A DNA stretch of 64,000 bases from CBDCRK01 sp965220955 (lineage in GTDB: Bacteria > Desulfobacterota > Binatia > Bin18 > CBDCRK01). The DNA lies in the NCBI GenBank assembly GCA_965220955.1, contig CBDCRK010000047.1, forward strand, positions 62,001-126,000. The letters are read 5' to 3'. The notes under the pieces were generated by a model. That model saw only the letters and a program-made list of their open reading frames with translations, searched no databases and was not told the DNA's origin. Both the position numbers and the translations under genes were made by a program. Below are positions 15,640 through 24,057 of the stretch, piece after piece (within the stretch, counting starts at the first letter, position 1; every line of letters begins with the position of its first letter).

Positions 15640-16413
15640 TCAGGCTACGCTGGCGTTAGCTTTGATAAAGTCGATCACATAGTATGCACACAAACGAGCC
15701 CCGTCTCCTCGGAAAGGATAATGATCTTTTCCTGGCAGCTGAACTAATTTGGAATCTACAATCAGGCTTTGGAATCGGCATCCCATCTCCGGAGGGGTGG
15801 TGGTGTCTTGTTCACCCCAGATTATGAGGGTGGGTGCCTTAATCTCAGACACCTCGTGCGTTAAGTCCTCCGTGACCGTCTTTACTAGCGTACCGCGCAA
15901 CGGCCCGGCGTTTTTGTAGTCCTCAGATCCATAGCGGCAGATATACCATTCCTTTAATCTTGGACCCCAAAAAGGTGACAGTAGGGAGAGGACAATTCCG
16001 AGCCATTTAATCCATCCCATCCTGAGTTTCTGGCTATAGGACCGCCTAGATGGTAAGCCCGCTGAGTCGATCAAGACCAGATGCTTTACTCGATCCGGGT
16101 ATTTTCTTGCCAGACGAATCGCTACCCGACCGCCAAATGAATGACCTAATAAATCTACCTGTTCAAGACTATTGTCGTCCATATAGGTCAAAATCCGCTC
16201 TGCATACTGGGTTGTGTCCCAGTCCTCTTCCGGTCTGGGGGAAGCTCCGAAACCTGGCAAGTCGATCAGGTGGATGTGAGCCCAGGACCCAATTAGTTCC
16301 CCTAGCGGAAGGAGCGACTCAAGGGTTTGACCCCAGCCATGAAGCATCAAAAGGTAAGGCCCTGATTGGCCTATTTGGACCGTGTTTAATGATACAGGAG
16401 ACATTACTTGCAA
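15640..16413 (-). CDS. Alpha/beta hydrolase
   Basis: A 257-residue soluble alpha/beta-hydrolase fold enzyme. The oxyanion strand LLMLHGWGQTLES, nucleophile elbow LLGHSFGGR (Ser), acid LIIWGEQDTTTPP (Asp) and catalytic His in PGKDHYPF form a complete triad. No signal peptide is seen. The substrate cannot be deduced; relatives include esterases, haloperoxidase-like and C-C bond hydrolases. It is the first gene of a minus-strand run leading to the MurF-like ligase and Ddl, though the palindromic repeat separates them by 160 bases. Confidence 0.85.
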   Translation of the reverse strand: MQVMSPVSLNTVQIGQSGPYLLMLHGWGQTLESLLPLGELIGSWAHIHLIDLPGFGASPRPEEDWDTTQYAERILTYMDDNSLEQVDLLGHSFGGRVAIRLARKYPDRVKHLVLIDSAGLPSRRSYSQKLRMGWIKWLGIVLSLLSPFWGPRLKEWYICRYGSEDYKNAGPLRGTLVKTVTEDLTHEVSEIKAPTLIIWGEQDTTTPPEMGCRFQSLIVDSKLVQLPGKDHYPFRGDGARLCAYYVIDFIKANASVA

Positions 16414-16486
16414 AACTCAAGACTTGCTCTGACAGTCAGTGAATCCATTCCTCGTTGTCAGGTTGGTCCTGAGTGTCCGATCCTTG

Positions 16487-16606
16487 CTACGCTGCCAACT
16501 GTTTCTCCTTGGCCAAAAGCACTCTGTCCAAGAAGGTCTGTATCGGTGTCTTGCCATAACACCACCCTCCCTGATGGGGCCCTACCTCGTTGTATTCCCT
16601 CATCCG
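16487..16606 (-). pseudogene. IS481-type transposase, C-terminal fragment
   Basis: A 39-codon minus-strand fragment reads MREYNEVGPHQGGWCYGKTP and then IQTFLDRVLLAKEKQLAA before TAG at 16487-16489. This is the last segment of IS481-family DDE integrases, including the conserved YN..RPHQ motif; here the Arg is Gly. Upstream sequence in that frame is not recognisable, so only the tail remains. It occupies the 223-base gap between the alpha/beta hydrolase and the ThDP decarboxylase, and marks an old insertion there. Confidence 0.7.
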
Positions 16607-16636
16607 CGCTTTCCCGTGACTCCGCAGGTTGTACCG

Positions 16637-18295
16637 CTATCGGGTTCCTTTGCCCACTGAAGCTTTAATGTATTTCGTTGTTACTGGTGAGAGGTCGTGC
16701 CATCCTATCATGGTCTCAATAATAACAAAGGAAGAGATCTTTTCTGCCTCGGCTAAAGCCTTACGCAGCTCGCCTACCGTTTTGGCCTGGAATCCCTCCC
16801 CACCCCAGGCCCGGGCTAGCTCAGCGTAGGGCCAGGGAGGGATGGTGAGCAGATCTTCTCGCTCAGTCACTGGGCGGAAAATTCCCCATCCTCCGTTATT
16901 CATGAGAATAACAATAGGGTTAAGCTTATAGCGGGGGGCATGAGAGATCTCGGATCCAGTCATCTGAAAAGCCCCATCTCCACAAAGCACAATCGGCCGC
17001 TGGCCGGTGCCCATTTGTGCCCCGAGAGCACCTGGAATGCCAAAGCCCATGGAAGCATAGTAGCCTTGGGCCAAGTAGAGTCCGCCATGCTCAACCTTGA
17101 CATCGAGGCCGGCAAAGAGCATGTCCCCGGATTCTGCCACTACCATGTATCCCTTTTTCCCTTGGAGGAACCCGTTGACCTCCCACAGCACGTCCATCAC
17201 TCGGATAGGTCGGTCCTCCTCCTTAGGCTGAGGATGGAGGTTATCATAATACCTGACCTTTTCATGATGACGTTTAAGCGGAGCTTTAATCAGCGCCCTA
17301 ACATAATCCCGCAATGTCACCTCGGTGTAGGTATGATAGCTAATGTTGACCTTGTTCTGCACCGCCCATATTGACTTGTTCCGGGTAATCTGAGGAGGCT
17401 GACTGCCCAGGTTCATGTCGGTAAGAAGTGTTCCTAGGTTGATCACCAGGTCTGCTCCGTCAATCCGCTCTCGGATTGGAGCAGGACTAATTGGGCCTAT
17501 ATGCACTCCCATATAGAGGGGGTGGTCCATGGGAAAAGCCCCTTTAGCTAACACCGTGGTCATGCACGGGACCTCCATCTTTTCCACTAACTTCACCACC
17601 TCGTGGGTGAGCTTGTAACGAAAAGCCTCAATACCAATAATCACTGCTGGAGAGTGGGCGAGGTTAAACCTCTCAGTCGTTTCTCTGGCTGCCTCCTCTA
17701 CCTCAAGGTGGTCGGAGGGAGGAAAGGAGAGACGTCCATCCCATTCATTAATTTCTCTAGGAACCTCGATCTCCCTCTGTACCTGGTCCCGGTGGATCTC
17801 AATATAGCCGGGCTGCTGGTGGTACCAGATTGCCTGCACCACCTCGTTAATGTCGGTGGCAGCTGTGCGGGGATCGTTAATGATTTTAGCCGCACAGGTG
17901 ATCTCTTGGTAGATGTGAAACTGAGACTCGATTTCCTTGGCCTGATGGTGAACGAGAACCCCCAGTTTTGTTTCTTCTTCCCCTGGCCCACCACTAATGA
18001 CCAGGATGGGTACTCGTTCGGAGAAGGAGCCAGCGATAGAGTTGACCATGTTGTGTCCACCGGCACCATATGTCACGCAGACCACGCCAATCTTTCCTGT
18101 GGCCCGGGTGTAGCCGTCTACCGCAAACCCCACCCCAGGCTCGTGAGAGAAAGTAGCAATCTGTAACCCTCTGGGTTTACCAAACCGCATAAAGAGATTG
18201 ATCACCAAATCTCCCGGGAGGCCAAAGAGGCAGGTTACCCCGATCTTACGGAGGTACGCAACCAGATAGTCGCCAAGCTGCATGCGCTGTTTCAT
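16637..18295 (-). CDS. ThDP-dependent 2-keto acid decarboxylase (PDC/indolepyruvate decarboxylase family)
   Basis: A 552-residue ThDP enzyme. It has catalytic Glu52 in SHEPGVGFAVDGYTRATG, the His-His pair typical of pyruvate and indolepyruvate decarboxylases at 116-117 (GVLVHHQAKE), and the ThDP/Mg motif VLCGDGAFQMTGSE to MNNGGWGIF. The HH pair separates it from acetolactate synthases, so non-oxidative decarboxylation of a 2-keto acid to an aldehyde is expected. The frame extends to 18589, but the ATG at 18293-18295 with GAGAGG upstream starts the PYR domain. Its stop lies near an IS481 fragment, so the last few residues may be altered. Confidence 0.85.
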   Translation of the reverse strand: MKQRMQLGDYLVAYLRKIGVTCLFGLPGDLVINLFMRFGKPRGLQIATFSHEPGVGFAVDGYTRATGKIGVVCVTYGAGGHNMVNSIAGSFSERVPILVISGGPGEEETKLGVLVHHQAKEIESQFHIYQEITCAAKIINDPRTAATDINEVVQAIWYHQQPGYIEIHRDQVQREIEVPREINEWDGRLSFPPSDHLEVEEAARETTERFNLAHSPAVIIGIEAFRYKLTHEVVKLVEKMEVPCMTTVLAKGAFPMDHPLYMGVHIGPISPAPIRERIDGADLVINLGTLLTDMNLGSQPPQITRNKSIWAVQNKVNISYHTYTEVTLRDYVRALIKAPLKRHHEKVRYYDNLHPQPKEEDRPIRVMDVLWEVNGFLQGKKGYMVVAESGDMLFAGLDVKVEHGGLYLAQGYYASMGFGIPGALGAQMGTGQRPIVLCGDGAFQMTGSEISHAPRYKLNPIVILMNNGGWGIFRPVTEREDLLTIPPWPYAELARAWGGEGFQAKTVGELRKALAEAEKISSFVIIETMIGWHDLSPVTTKYIKASVGKGTR

Positions 18296-18489
18296 AGAGA
18301 ATCCTCTCTGGTAAAATTCTAGCAGATTCTCCAGAATAAAAAGAGAGTGGGTTCCCTCTGTTAGCATCACCTTATTGACAGGGGTAAGGAGCAAAAGGAA
18401 GGATTTCCCCAGGCCCTGGGTAAAGTGGGCTGTAAGCCAAAGGTTACCGTTAATGCAGGCAGGAGGGATTAGGGGGTTACAGAAAGGGT

Positions 18490-19389
18490 TTAACCGAAGA
18501 ATTCTTCCACATTTCCTGAAACTGCCTGGATTGTTTGCACTGTGTTGTTGCGGAAGACGCGAAATGATACCGTCTCTCCTGCCTTGCAAGACCAGAGCTG
18601 GTTGTAGAGTTGACGGCGATCCGATACTTCCTGACCATTAATTGTCAAAATGACATCTCCGGATTTTAGCCCCGCTTTATCTCCTGGTCCGCCAGGCAAA
18701 AGCCCGGCGATGACAATGTGCTCGCGAAAAGTGTATGAGTACATGCCAAACCAGGCACGAGAAGGGCGGGAGACCCGCCGACCATAACGCAGCAATTCAT
18801 CCTTGTGATCAGAGAAGTTTTCTATGGGAATTGCCAGGGAAAATTTTCCTACCTCATTTAGATTTAAATACACTGCTCCAACCATGTGGCCGAGCATGTC
18901 CAGAACAGGTCCCCCACCCAGACCGGGATTCATGGCAGTAATGATGATCGCCCGGTCGGTACAGTATTCCCAGTAAGCATCAAAAGGTCCGAGAGAGATA
19001 ATGCCTCCACCATTAACCCGTCGCCCTTCCTCCCCCATGCTTGCCACCATAAACACTTCGTCTCCCGGGTGCAGTTCGGTCGATGACCGCAGGGGAAGAT
19101 AAGGAAACCCGTTACCCGGAATCTTGAGAATCGCCAGCCCTGAGGCAAAGTCCTGCGCGGCGACCTCGGCTTCATACTGGGTATTGTCGAGAAGGGTAAT
19201 TTGAAGAGTGGCGGCACCGATGACAACATAGTTTACGGTAAGGATATATCCGGTAGGATCAATAAGGGTACCCGAACCCATCCGCTCTGCCCCTAGAAGC
19301 TGGGCTGACAAATGGTCTTGGGGAACCTGAGCATGGATGTTCACAGTTGAGGGCAGTATTTTCTCAATTAGCTTGACCGATGCATTCAC
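18490..19389 (-). CDS. HtrA-like protein with PDZ domain and no catalytic triad
   Basis: A 299-residue protein with the fold signature of HtrA/DegP serine proteases followed by one PDZ domain. GSGTLIDPTGYILT and LAILKI align well, but Tyr54 stands at the catalytic His (TVNYVV against TNNHVV), Gly84 at the Asp and Gly158 at the Ser (NPGLGGGP against NPGNSGGP). All three residues are lost while the frame and the PDZ core (GDKAGLKSGDVILTINGQEV) stay intact. No signal peptide is visible, so it is probably cytoplasmic. I infer a binding or scaffold role. It lies 194 bases upstream of the 2-keto acid decarboxylase on the same strand. Confidence 0.85.
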   Translation of the reverse strand: MNASVKLIEKILPSTVNIHAQVPQDHLSAQLLGAERMGSGTLIDPTGYILTVNYVVIGAATLQITLLDNTQYEAEVAAQDFASGLAILKIPGNGFPYLPLRSSTELHPGDEVFMVASMGEEGRRVNGGGIISLGPFDAYWEYCTDRAIIITAMNPGLGGGPVLDMLGHMVGAVYLNLNEVGKFSLAIPIENFSDHKDELLRYGRRVSRPSRAWFGMYSYTFREHIVIAGLLPGGPGDKAGLKSGDVILTINGQEVSDRRQLYNQLWSCKAGETVSFRVFRNNTVQTIQAVSGNVEEFFG

Positions 19390-19682
19390 GGTTGCCTACT
19401 CTCCCTGTGCAGCAATTTTTCCCACATTAATCTCTTCCCCAATCGGAAGCAACCCCTTCCGCTGCCACCACTTATGTCTCTGGGTACATCTTATCTGTCA
19501 ATTTTATTAAGAGCGTCATTTTCTTGACGCAGTAGATATAGGTTTTTCAAAGAATAAGTCAAAGCTTTCTCGTCTCTTAACAGTAAGTATAAGAATTTCC
19601 AATTGTTTTTTACCGATAGCTGCTATCCATACCTTACCTTTGGCCTAAGTTTTGCGAGAGTTAGAGATCAGGAGGACAGACA

Positions 19683-20135
19683 ATGACAATGAAGAAAGTA
19701 AGAGACGAGTATGGCGAGCAAGACTTACTGCCTGAGGCTCCCCGCAGATTAGCCTCTCCCTTTTTCCCAGATATCCTCCTGCCAGCCCATTTTTTTCTGA
19801 TCGGCTACTAAGTAGGCCAAGCTTCGGGAGAGATGGCCCTCAGGTGGGCAGTTTTTGCTGACGGCCTAGAGCAGTATTGGAAGCTAGCTGCCGATCCTTC
19901 TGCCCACAGTTCCGTGGGGTTTCGGGAAGAAGAGGCGCGGGTCGTGGCCGACGATGAGGAGTGGCCCTTTTCCTTTAGCAACCTATGTGGGTCATTGGGA
20001 TTTAGGCCGGAATCAGTGCGTAATGTACTTGTAGCATGGAGGAATGCCCACCCAACCACGATTGGGCGAGGCAAATGGGCAAATGAAGTTCTGGAAGACT
20101 TTCCTTTAGCCCGCGGCGAAGCCTCGGGCAATTGA
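19683..20135 (+). pseudogene. Conserved hypothetical protein interrupted by one in-frame stop
   Basis: An ATG at 19683 with a strong ribosome site (AGGAGG eight bases before) opens a 42-codon frame ending in TAA at 19809-19811. The same frame stays open to 20135. Read through, it gives about 150 residues with an LLPAHFF segment, MALRWAVFADGLEQYWK and a C-terminal EEWPFSFSNLCGSLGF, which resembles a recurrent uncharacterised family with a WPFSFENICE-like motif. I do not know its function. The second half has its own ATG at 19833, so a short product is possible. The 293 bases before it (19390-19682) are AT-rich and hold no other gene. Confidence 0.6.
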
Positions 20136-20156
20136 TAAGTTTCTCCTCTCAAAATG

Positions 20157-20188
20157 GGTAGGGGATTTTCCTTTCTTTTTCCCCTACC
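20157..20188 (+). terminator. Possible stem-loop terminator
   Basis: GGTAGGGGA (20157-20165) pairs with TCCCCTACC (20180-20188) around a 14-base pyrimidine-rich loop; a CT-rich tract ending in TTTTTT follows a few bases later. It is placed just after the interrupted hypothetical gene and could end its transcript. The T tract is not directly adjacent, so this is a weak call. The rest of the 262-base gap up to 20398 has no gene. Confidence 0.35.
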
Positions 20189-20397
20189 TCTCTCCTTTTT
20201 TCCCAGCTCTTGGCAGATCTCGAATAATTCTATACTCTCCTCTCCAGAAGAGGAGGGAATGGAAAACAAGCAGATTGCTTGTTCTTTCCATGAGAAGGAT
20301 TCCAAGAGTTGAGTTAGGGGGTCTGTTTCTTTATCAGACCCATCTGCCGTGAGCCGTGTGGGCCATAAGGCTTGGTCCGCAATAGAAAGGAGCGTCT

Positions 20398-22323
20398 ATG
20401 GCACAGGAGAGAGTGCAAGCCCCGGAGCTGGAGGGTGGCAGCGGCTGGCTTAACACGGACTACCCCGTGCGTCTTGCTGACCTGAGGGGCAAGGTCGTTC
20501 TGCTTGATTTTTGGACCTACTGTTGCATTAACTGCATGCATATCATTCCTGATCTGAAAAAGCTCGAGGCTAAATATGCTAACGAGCTGGTGGTTATTGG
20601 TGTGCACTCGGCCAAGTTTACTAACGAGGGTGACTCCGAGAACATCTGTCAGGCGATCCTCCGCTATGAGATTGAGCACCCGGTGGTCAATGACCGGGAG
20701 TTTCGTATCTGGCGCAAATATGGGGCGCGATCATGGCCCACGCTTGTGCTGATTGATCCGGAGGGATTTGTGGTTGGTGGGGTTTCTGGAGAGGGGCACT
20801 ACGATCTCCTTGATCGGGTGATTGGAGAGATTGTGCATGGCTTTCGTGCCCAGGGAAAATTTAGAGAAGAATCATTCACCTTCGCTCTGGAGCGAGAGCG
20901 TTCTACCAATGGCAATCTCTCTTTTCCGGGCAAAGTCCTGGCCGATCCTGTAAATGATCGTCTCTTTATTGCTGACTCCAATCATAACCGTATTGTCATC
21001 TCTCGCACTGACGGGCAGGTCCTCGATGTGGCCGGCAGAGGAGATATTGGTGCAGATGATGGCTCGTTTGCCTTGGCCACATTTAATCATCCTCAAGGGA
21101 TGGCTCTCGATGGGATATACCTTTACATAGCTGACACCGAGAATCACTTGCTGCGCAGGCTTAACCTTGAGGCTCACACTGTAGAAACCATTGCCGGCAC
21201 AGGTAAGCAGGCACTGGGCGCGTATCGCCGTGGACCTGCTAGGGAAACGGAGTTGAGTTCTCCCTGGGATTTAACCCTGATCAATGACATTCTCTACATT
21301 GCTATGGCTGGTTCTCACCAAGTGTGGGCCATGAATCTACAGCACCAGGAGGTGGGACCGTACGCGGGGAGCGGCCGAGAGGCACGAATCGATGGGCTGC
21401 TCATGCAGGCAGCACTGGCCCAGCCAAGCGGCATCAGCAGTGATGGTACAAACCTCTATGTGGCTGATAGCGAGATCAGTTCTATTCGCGCAGTAAGCCT
21501 TAACCCGCAAGGTCGAGTGTCTACTGTTGTTGGATTAGACCTCTTTGAGTTTGGTGATGCTGATGGACAGGGAGAAACTGTTCGTCTTCAGCATCCTCTC
21601 GGGGTGGTGTGCCACAATGGTGTCTTGTTTGTAGCAGACACATATAACCATAAGATTAAGGAGATTGGCCCAGGTCTGCGTACATCGGTGACATTTATTG
21701 GCATAGGTCAACCAGGCTATGTCGACGGAGAGTTTGCTCGGTTCTACGAGCCCGGCGGCTTAAGTCTCGGCAATGGCAAGATGTATATTGCTGACACTAA
21801 CAACCATGCTATCCGCGTGGCAGACATGCATACCAAGCAGGTGACTACGCTGCTCCTCAGAGGCCTAAATGACCATCTGGCGGAAGAATTTCTACCTAAC
21901 ACTGAAGAGATACACCTAGCCCCACAAAAACTGCGGGCCTTAGCCAAGGGAAGTATTGTTCTTGATGTCCACATTCCCACTCCATATAAGCTTAATCCTG
22001 ATGCCCCAATAGAGTATAGGGTAGACCTTCTTGCTGGAGATGCGCTCTCCTTTGCCCATCAAGGAGAGAAAGTAGCGCTCAAAGATGCCCAATTTCCTCT
22101 CCGCTTGCCTGTGGGTATTGTTACTCAGGCTGGCAAGGCCAGCGTGCAAATCCAACTCTCGTTTTTTTACTGTCGCGAAGGAGAAGAAGGAATTTGTGCT
22201 CTGCAGTCGCTTTGCTGGAAGGTGCCGGTAGAGGTTAGTGGAGATGGGGGGAGAGAGGAAATACGGATAGAGTACCAGATTAACCCTGAGGCTGGCGAGT
22301 TTATCCAGAGGCTACCGGATTAG
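20398..22323 (+). CDS. Thioredoxin-like / NHL-repeat protein (NHLRC2-like)
   Basis: A 641-residue protein with an N-terminal thioredoxin domain (about 1-150): LRGKVVLLDFWTYCCINC gives the CxxC active site (CINC), and SWPTLVLIDPEG the cis-Pro loop. It is followed by an NHL beta-propeller (about 175-500) with repeats such as LFIADSNHNRIV, LYIADTENHLLR and MYIADTNNHAIR. A C-terminal beta domain ends it. The architecture equals animal NHLRC2 and its bacterial relatives. No signal peptide is present. Function is not established; thiol-disulfide chemistry with a scaffold propeller is implied. The ribosome site AAAGGAGCG precedes the ATG. Confidence 0.87.
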   Translation: MAQERVQAPELEGGSGWLNTDYPVRLADLRGKVVLLDFWTYCCINCMHIIPDLKKLEAKYANELVVIGVHSAKFTNEGDSENICQAILRYEIEHPVVNDREFRIWRKYGARSWPTLVLIDPEGFVVGGVSGEGHYDLLDRVIGEIVHGFRAQGKFREESFTFALERERSTNGNLSFPGKVLADPVNDRLFIADSNHNRIVISRTDGQVLDVAGRGDIGADDGSFALATFNHPQGMALDGIYLYIADTENHLLRRLNLEAHTVETIAGTGKQALGAYRRGPARETELSSPWDLTLINDILYIAMAGSHQVWAMNLQHQEVGPYAGSGREARIDGLLMQAALAQPSGISSDGTNLYVADSEISSIRAVSLNPQGRVSTVVGLDLFEFGDADGQGETVRLQHPLGVVCHNGVLFVADTYNHKIKEIGPGLRTSVTFIGIGQPGYVDGEFARFYEPGGLSLGNGKMYIADTNNHAIRVADMHTKQVTTLLLRGLNDHLAEEFLPNTEEIHLAPQKLRALAKGSIVLDVHIPTPYKLNPDAPIEYRVDLLAGDALSFAHQGEKVALKDAQFPLRLPVGIVTQAGKASVQIQLSFFYCREGEEGICALQSLCWKVPVEVSGDGGREEIRIEYQINPEAGEFIQRLPD

Positions 22324-22388
22324 GGCTTGGCACGAGGCCCAAAGCTGATTGCTGACAGCTAAACACCTGTAACAAAGGAGAGCCTAAT

Positions 22389-23488
22389 ATGCGGCCAGAG
22401 TACCAGGTAATTGATGCTGATGGATATGTAGATGAGGATCAGATGAGCTGGGCGGAGTTACTTCCTGAGCGCTATCGGCGGAACGCACCCTGCTGGGTGA
22501 CCCTTCCCGGCGGCCGGCGTCATTTTATGGTCGAAGGTAAGCTCTGGCCGTCCAAGAGAGATTTTTATGGTGAACTCGGTATGTGGCCCGAACCTCACAA
22601 GGCAGCCCATATGTGGAGCTGGGAACGCGAGGGCACACGAAATCCACATATGAGCATTCCCGATATAGATCAGGAAGGGATCGATATTGCAGTGCTCTTT
22701 GGTACGTTTGTTGGTCTGGGAGCGGCTGCCAGCATCGAGGACCCAGGATTGGCCATAGCGGTATCTATTGCCTACAATAACTGGCTAGCTGATTATTGCA
22801 AACCTTATCCCGAACGGCTCAAAGGTGTAGCCATCATCCCCATGCAAGACCCTGAGGCTGCCCGTGCCGAGGCCCGTCGGGCCACAGAAAAACTTGGCAT
22901 GGTGGGTACTCAAGTGCTGACCAATTATGGCGGCAAACTTCTCCACGAGCCCTAGTTTGACCCTATCTGGGAAGAAGCCCAAGAATTGGGTGTGCCTATT
23001 TGTGTCCATATTGTCAGCACCAACTCGACTGATATAGACCGCTTTGACCGTTATGTGTTTAAGCATGCCTTTTATTCTCTTGACACAATGCTGGCCGTGC
23101 CCTCTTTCTGCGCCGGTGGTATTCTGGAGCGGTTTCCTACGCTGCAGGTGGCGTTCTTAGAAGCTGGGGTAGGCTGGGTGCCGTGGGTTATGGACCGGCT
23201 ACACGAGCACTATGAGCTGCTTCTCCAGCAGATGCCTTGGCAGAAACGGGATCCCTTGGAGGTTATGAAGAGCGAGAACTGCTATTATGCCATTGAGCCC
23301 GAAGAGACGACTGTGCCCTATGTGGCCCAAATGGTAGACGAAGACCGTCTCATCTATGCCTCTGTTACTCCCACTGGGACTGCCTGTGCCCGGACTCGGT
23401 TAAGCTGATCCACGAGTGCACTGATCTCTCCGAGGGACTAAAGCGCAAGATTCTCTCCGAGAATGCAGCGCGCTTGTTTGGGCTATAG
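22389..23488 (+). pseudogene. Amidohydrolase-2 family protein, nonsense plus frameshift
   Basis: The N-terminal part (188 codons) starts MRPEYQVIDADGYVDED behind a good ribosome site. TAG at 22953-22955 interrupts the family segment P-x-FDPIWEEA. The frame continues through VPICVH (metal His), FCAGGILERFPTLQVAFLEA and DRLHEHYE, then shifts by one base near 23364, before SDYxHWDC, which would supply the metal-binding Asp. The end ENAARLFGL follows in the new frame. It belongs to the ACMSD/aminocarboxymuconate-decarboxylase-like metal-dependent hydrolases. Two independent lesions make a working enzyme unlikely unless they are sequence errors. Confidence 0.85.
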
Positions 23489-23517
23489 TAAGGAACATCA
23501 GCTCCGGGGGAAGAGAA

Positions 23518-23754
23518 ATGAAAACCTACATCTTTCAGGTCGAGCTTGAGCAGGAAGAAGATGGCCGCTGGAGTGCCTGGGATGAGGCGCTACCCGGATG
23601 TGCCACCTGGGGTTATACCAAAGAGGAAACCCTTGAGGCATTGAAAGACGCAGCTCAAGCCTACATTGAAGTCCTCAAAGAAAAAGGACAGAGTATTCCC
23701 TTAGCAAAGGGAGTGGAGACACGTGATGTCCTAGCTGTAGCTGTGACCTTATGA
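23518..23754 (+). CDS. hicB: HicB-like antitoxin
   Basis: A 78-residue HicB/UPF0150 protein: FQVELEQEEDGRWSAWDEAL is the partial RNase H-like fold start, PGCATWGYTKEETLEALKDA the family signature. There is no extra C-terminal DNA-binding domain. It is expected to bind and neutralise the HicA protein encoded next, whose ATG overlaps this stop by four bases. Order is antitoxin first, the less common arrangement. GGGGGAAGAG precedes the start. Confidence 0.85.
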   Translation: MKTYIFQVELEQEEDGRWSAWDEALPGCATWGYTKEETLEALKDAAQAYIEVLKEKGQSIPLAKGVETRDVLAVAVTL

Positions 23755-23996
23755 CCGATCTGGGACAGCTTGTTCACCTCCTCCGCAACACGCCGGTACG
23801 GAAAATCACAGGGGCTTTGAGGAAAGATGGATTTACCCTGGAGCGGGAGACTCGGACTGGGGGTTGGATCTATAGCCACCCCGATGGTAGGATTACCGTC
23901 ATCCACTACCACCGTGGTAGCGACACTTTAACCCGTAAAACTCTCCAAATAGAAAAATGGGCGATCGGAGGCCTTAGAACTCTGGGATTAACCTGA
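23751..23996 (+). CDS. hicA: HicA-like protein, toxin partner of HicB
   Basis: An 81-residue small protein with the dsRBD-like HicA pattern: VRKITGALRKDGFTLERE, then TGGWIYSHPDGRITVIHYH and a GSDTLTRKTLQ end, as in HicA mRNA interferases. In most HicA toxins the sequence before this strand is GSH, with the catalytic His; here it is TGG, so that His is missing. His43 in YSHPDGR remains and may or may not substitute. The C-terminus after KTLQ is longer than usual. Translation is coupled to hicB by an ATGA overlap. Activity is uncertain. Confidence 0.78.
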   Translation: MTDLGQLVHLLRNTPVRKITGALRKDGFTLERETRTGGWIYSHPDGRITVIHYHRGSDTLTRKTLQIEKWAIGGLRTLGLT

Positions 23997-24057
23997 TGAG
24001 TGCATTATCATTATGAGAAGTAACAGAGAAGAAACTCAAGCGGAGGGGTGATAGTCC

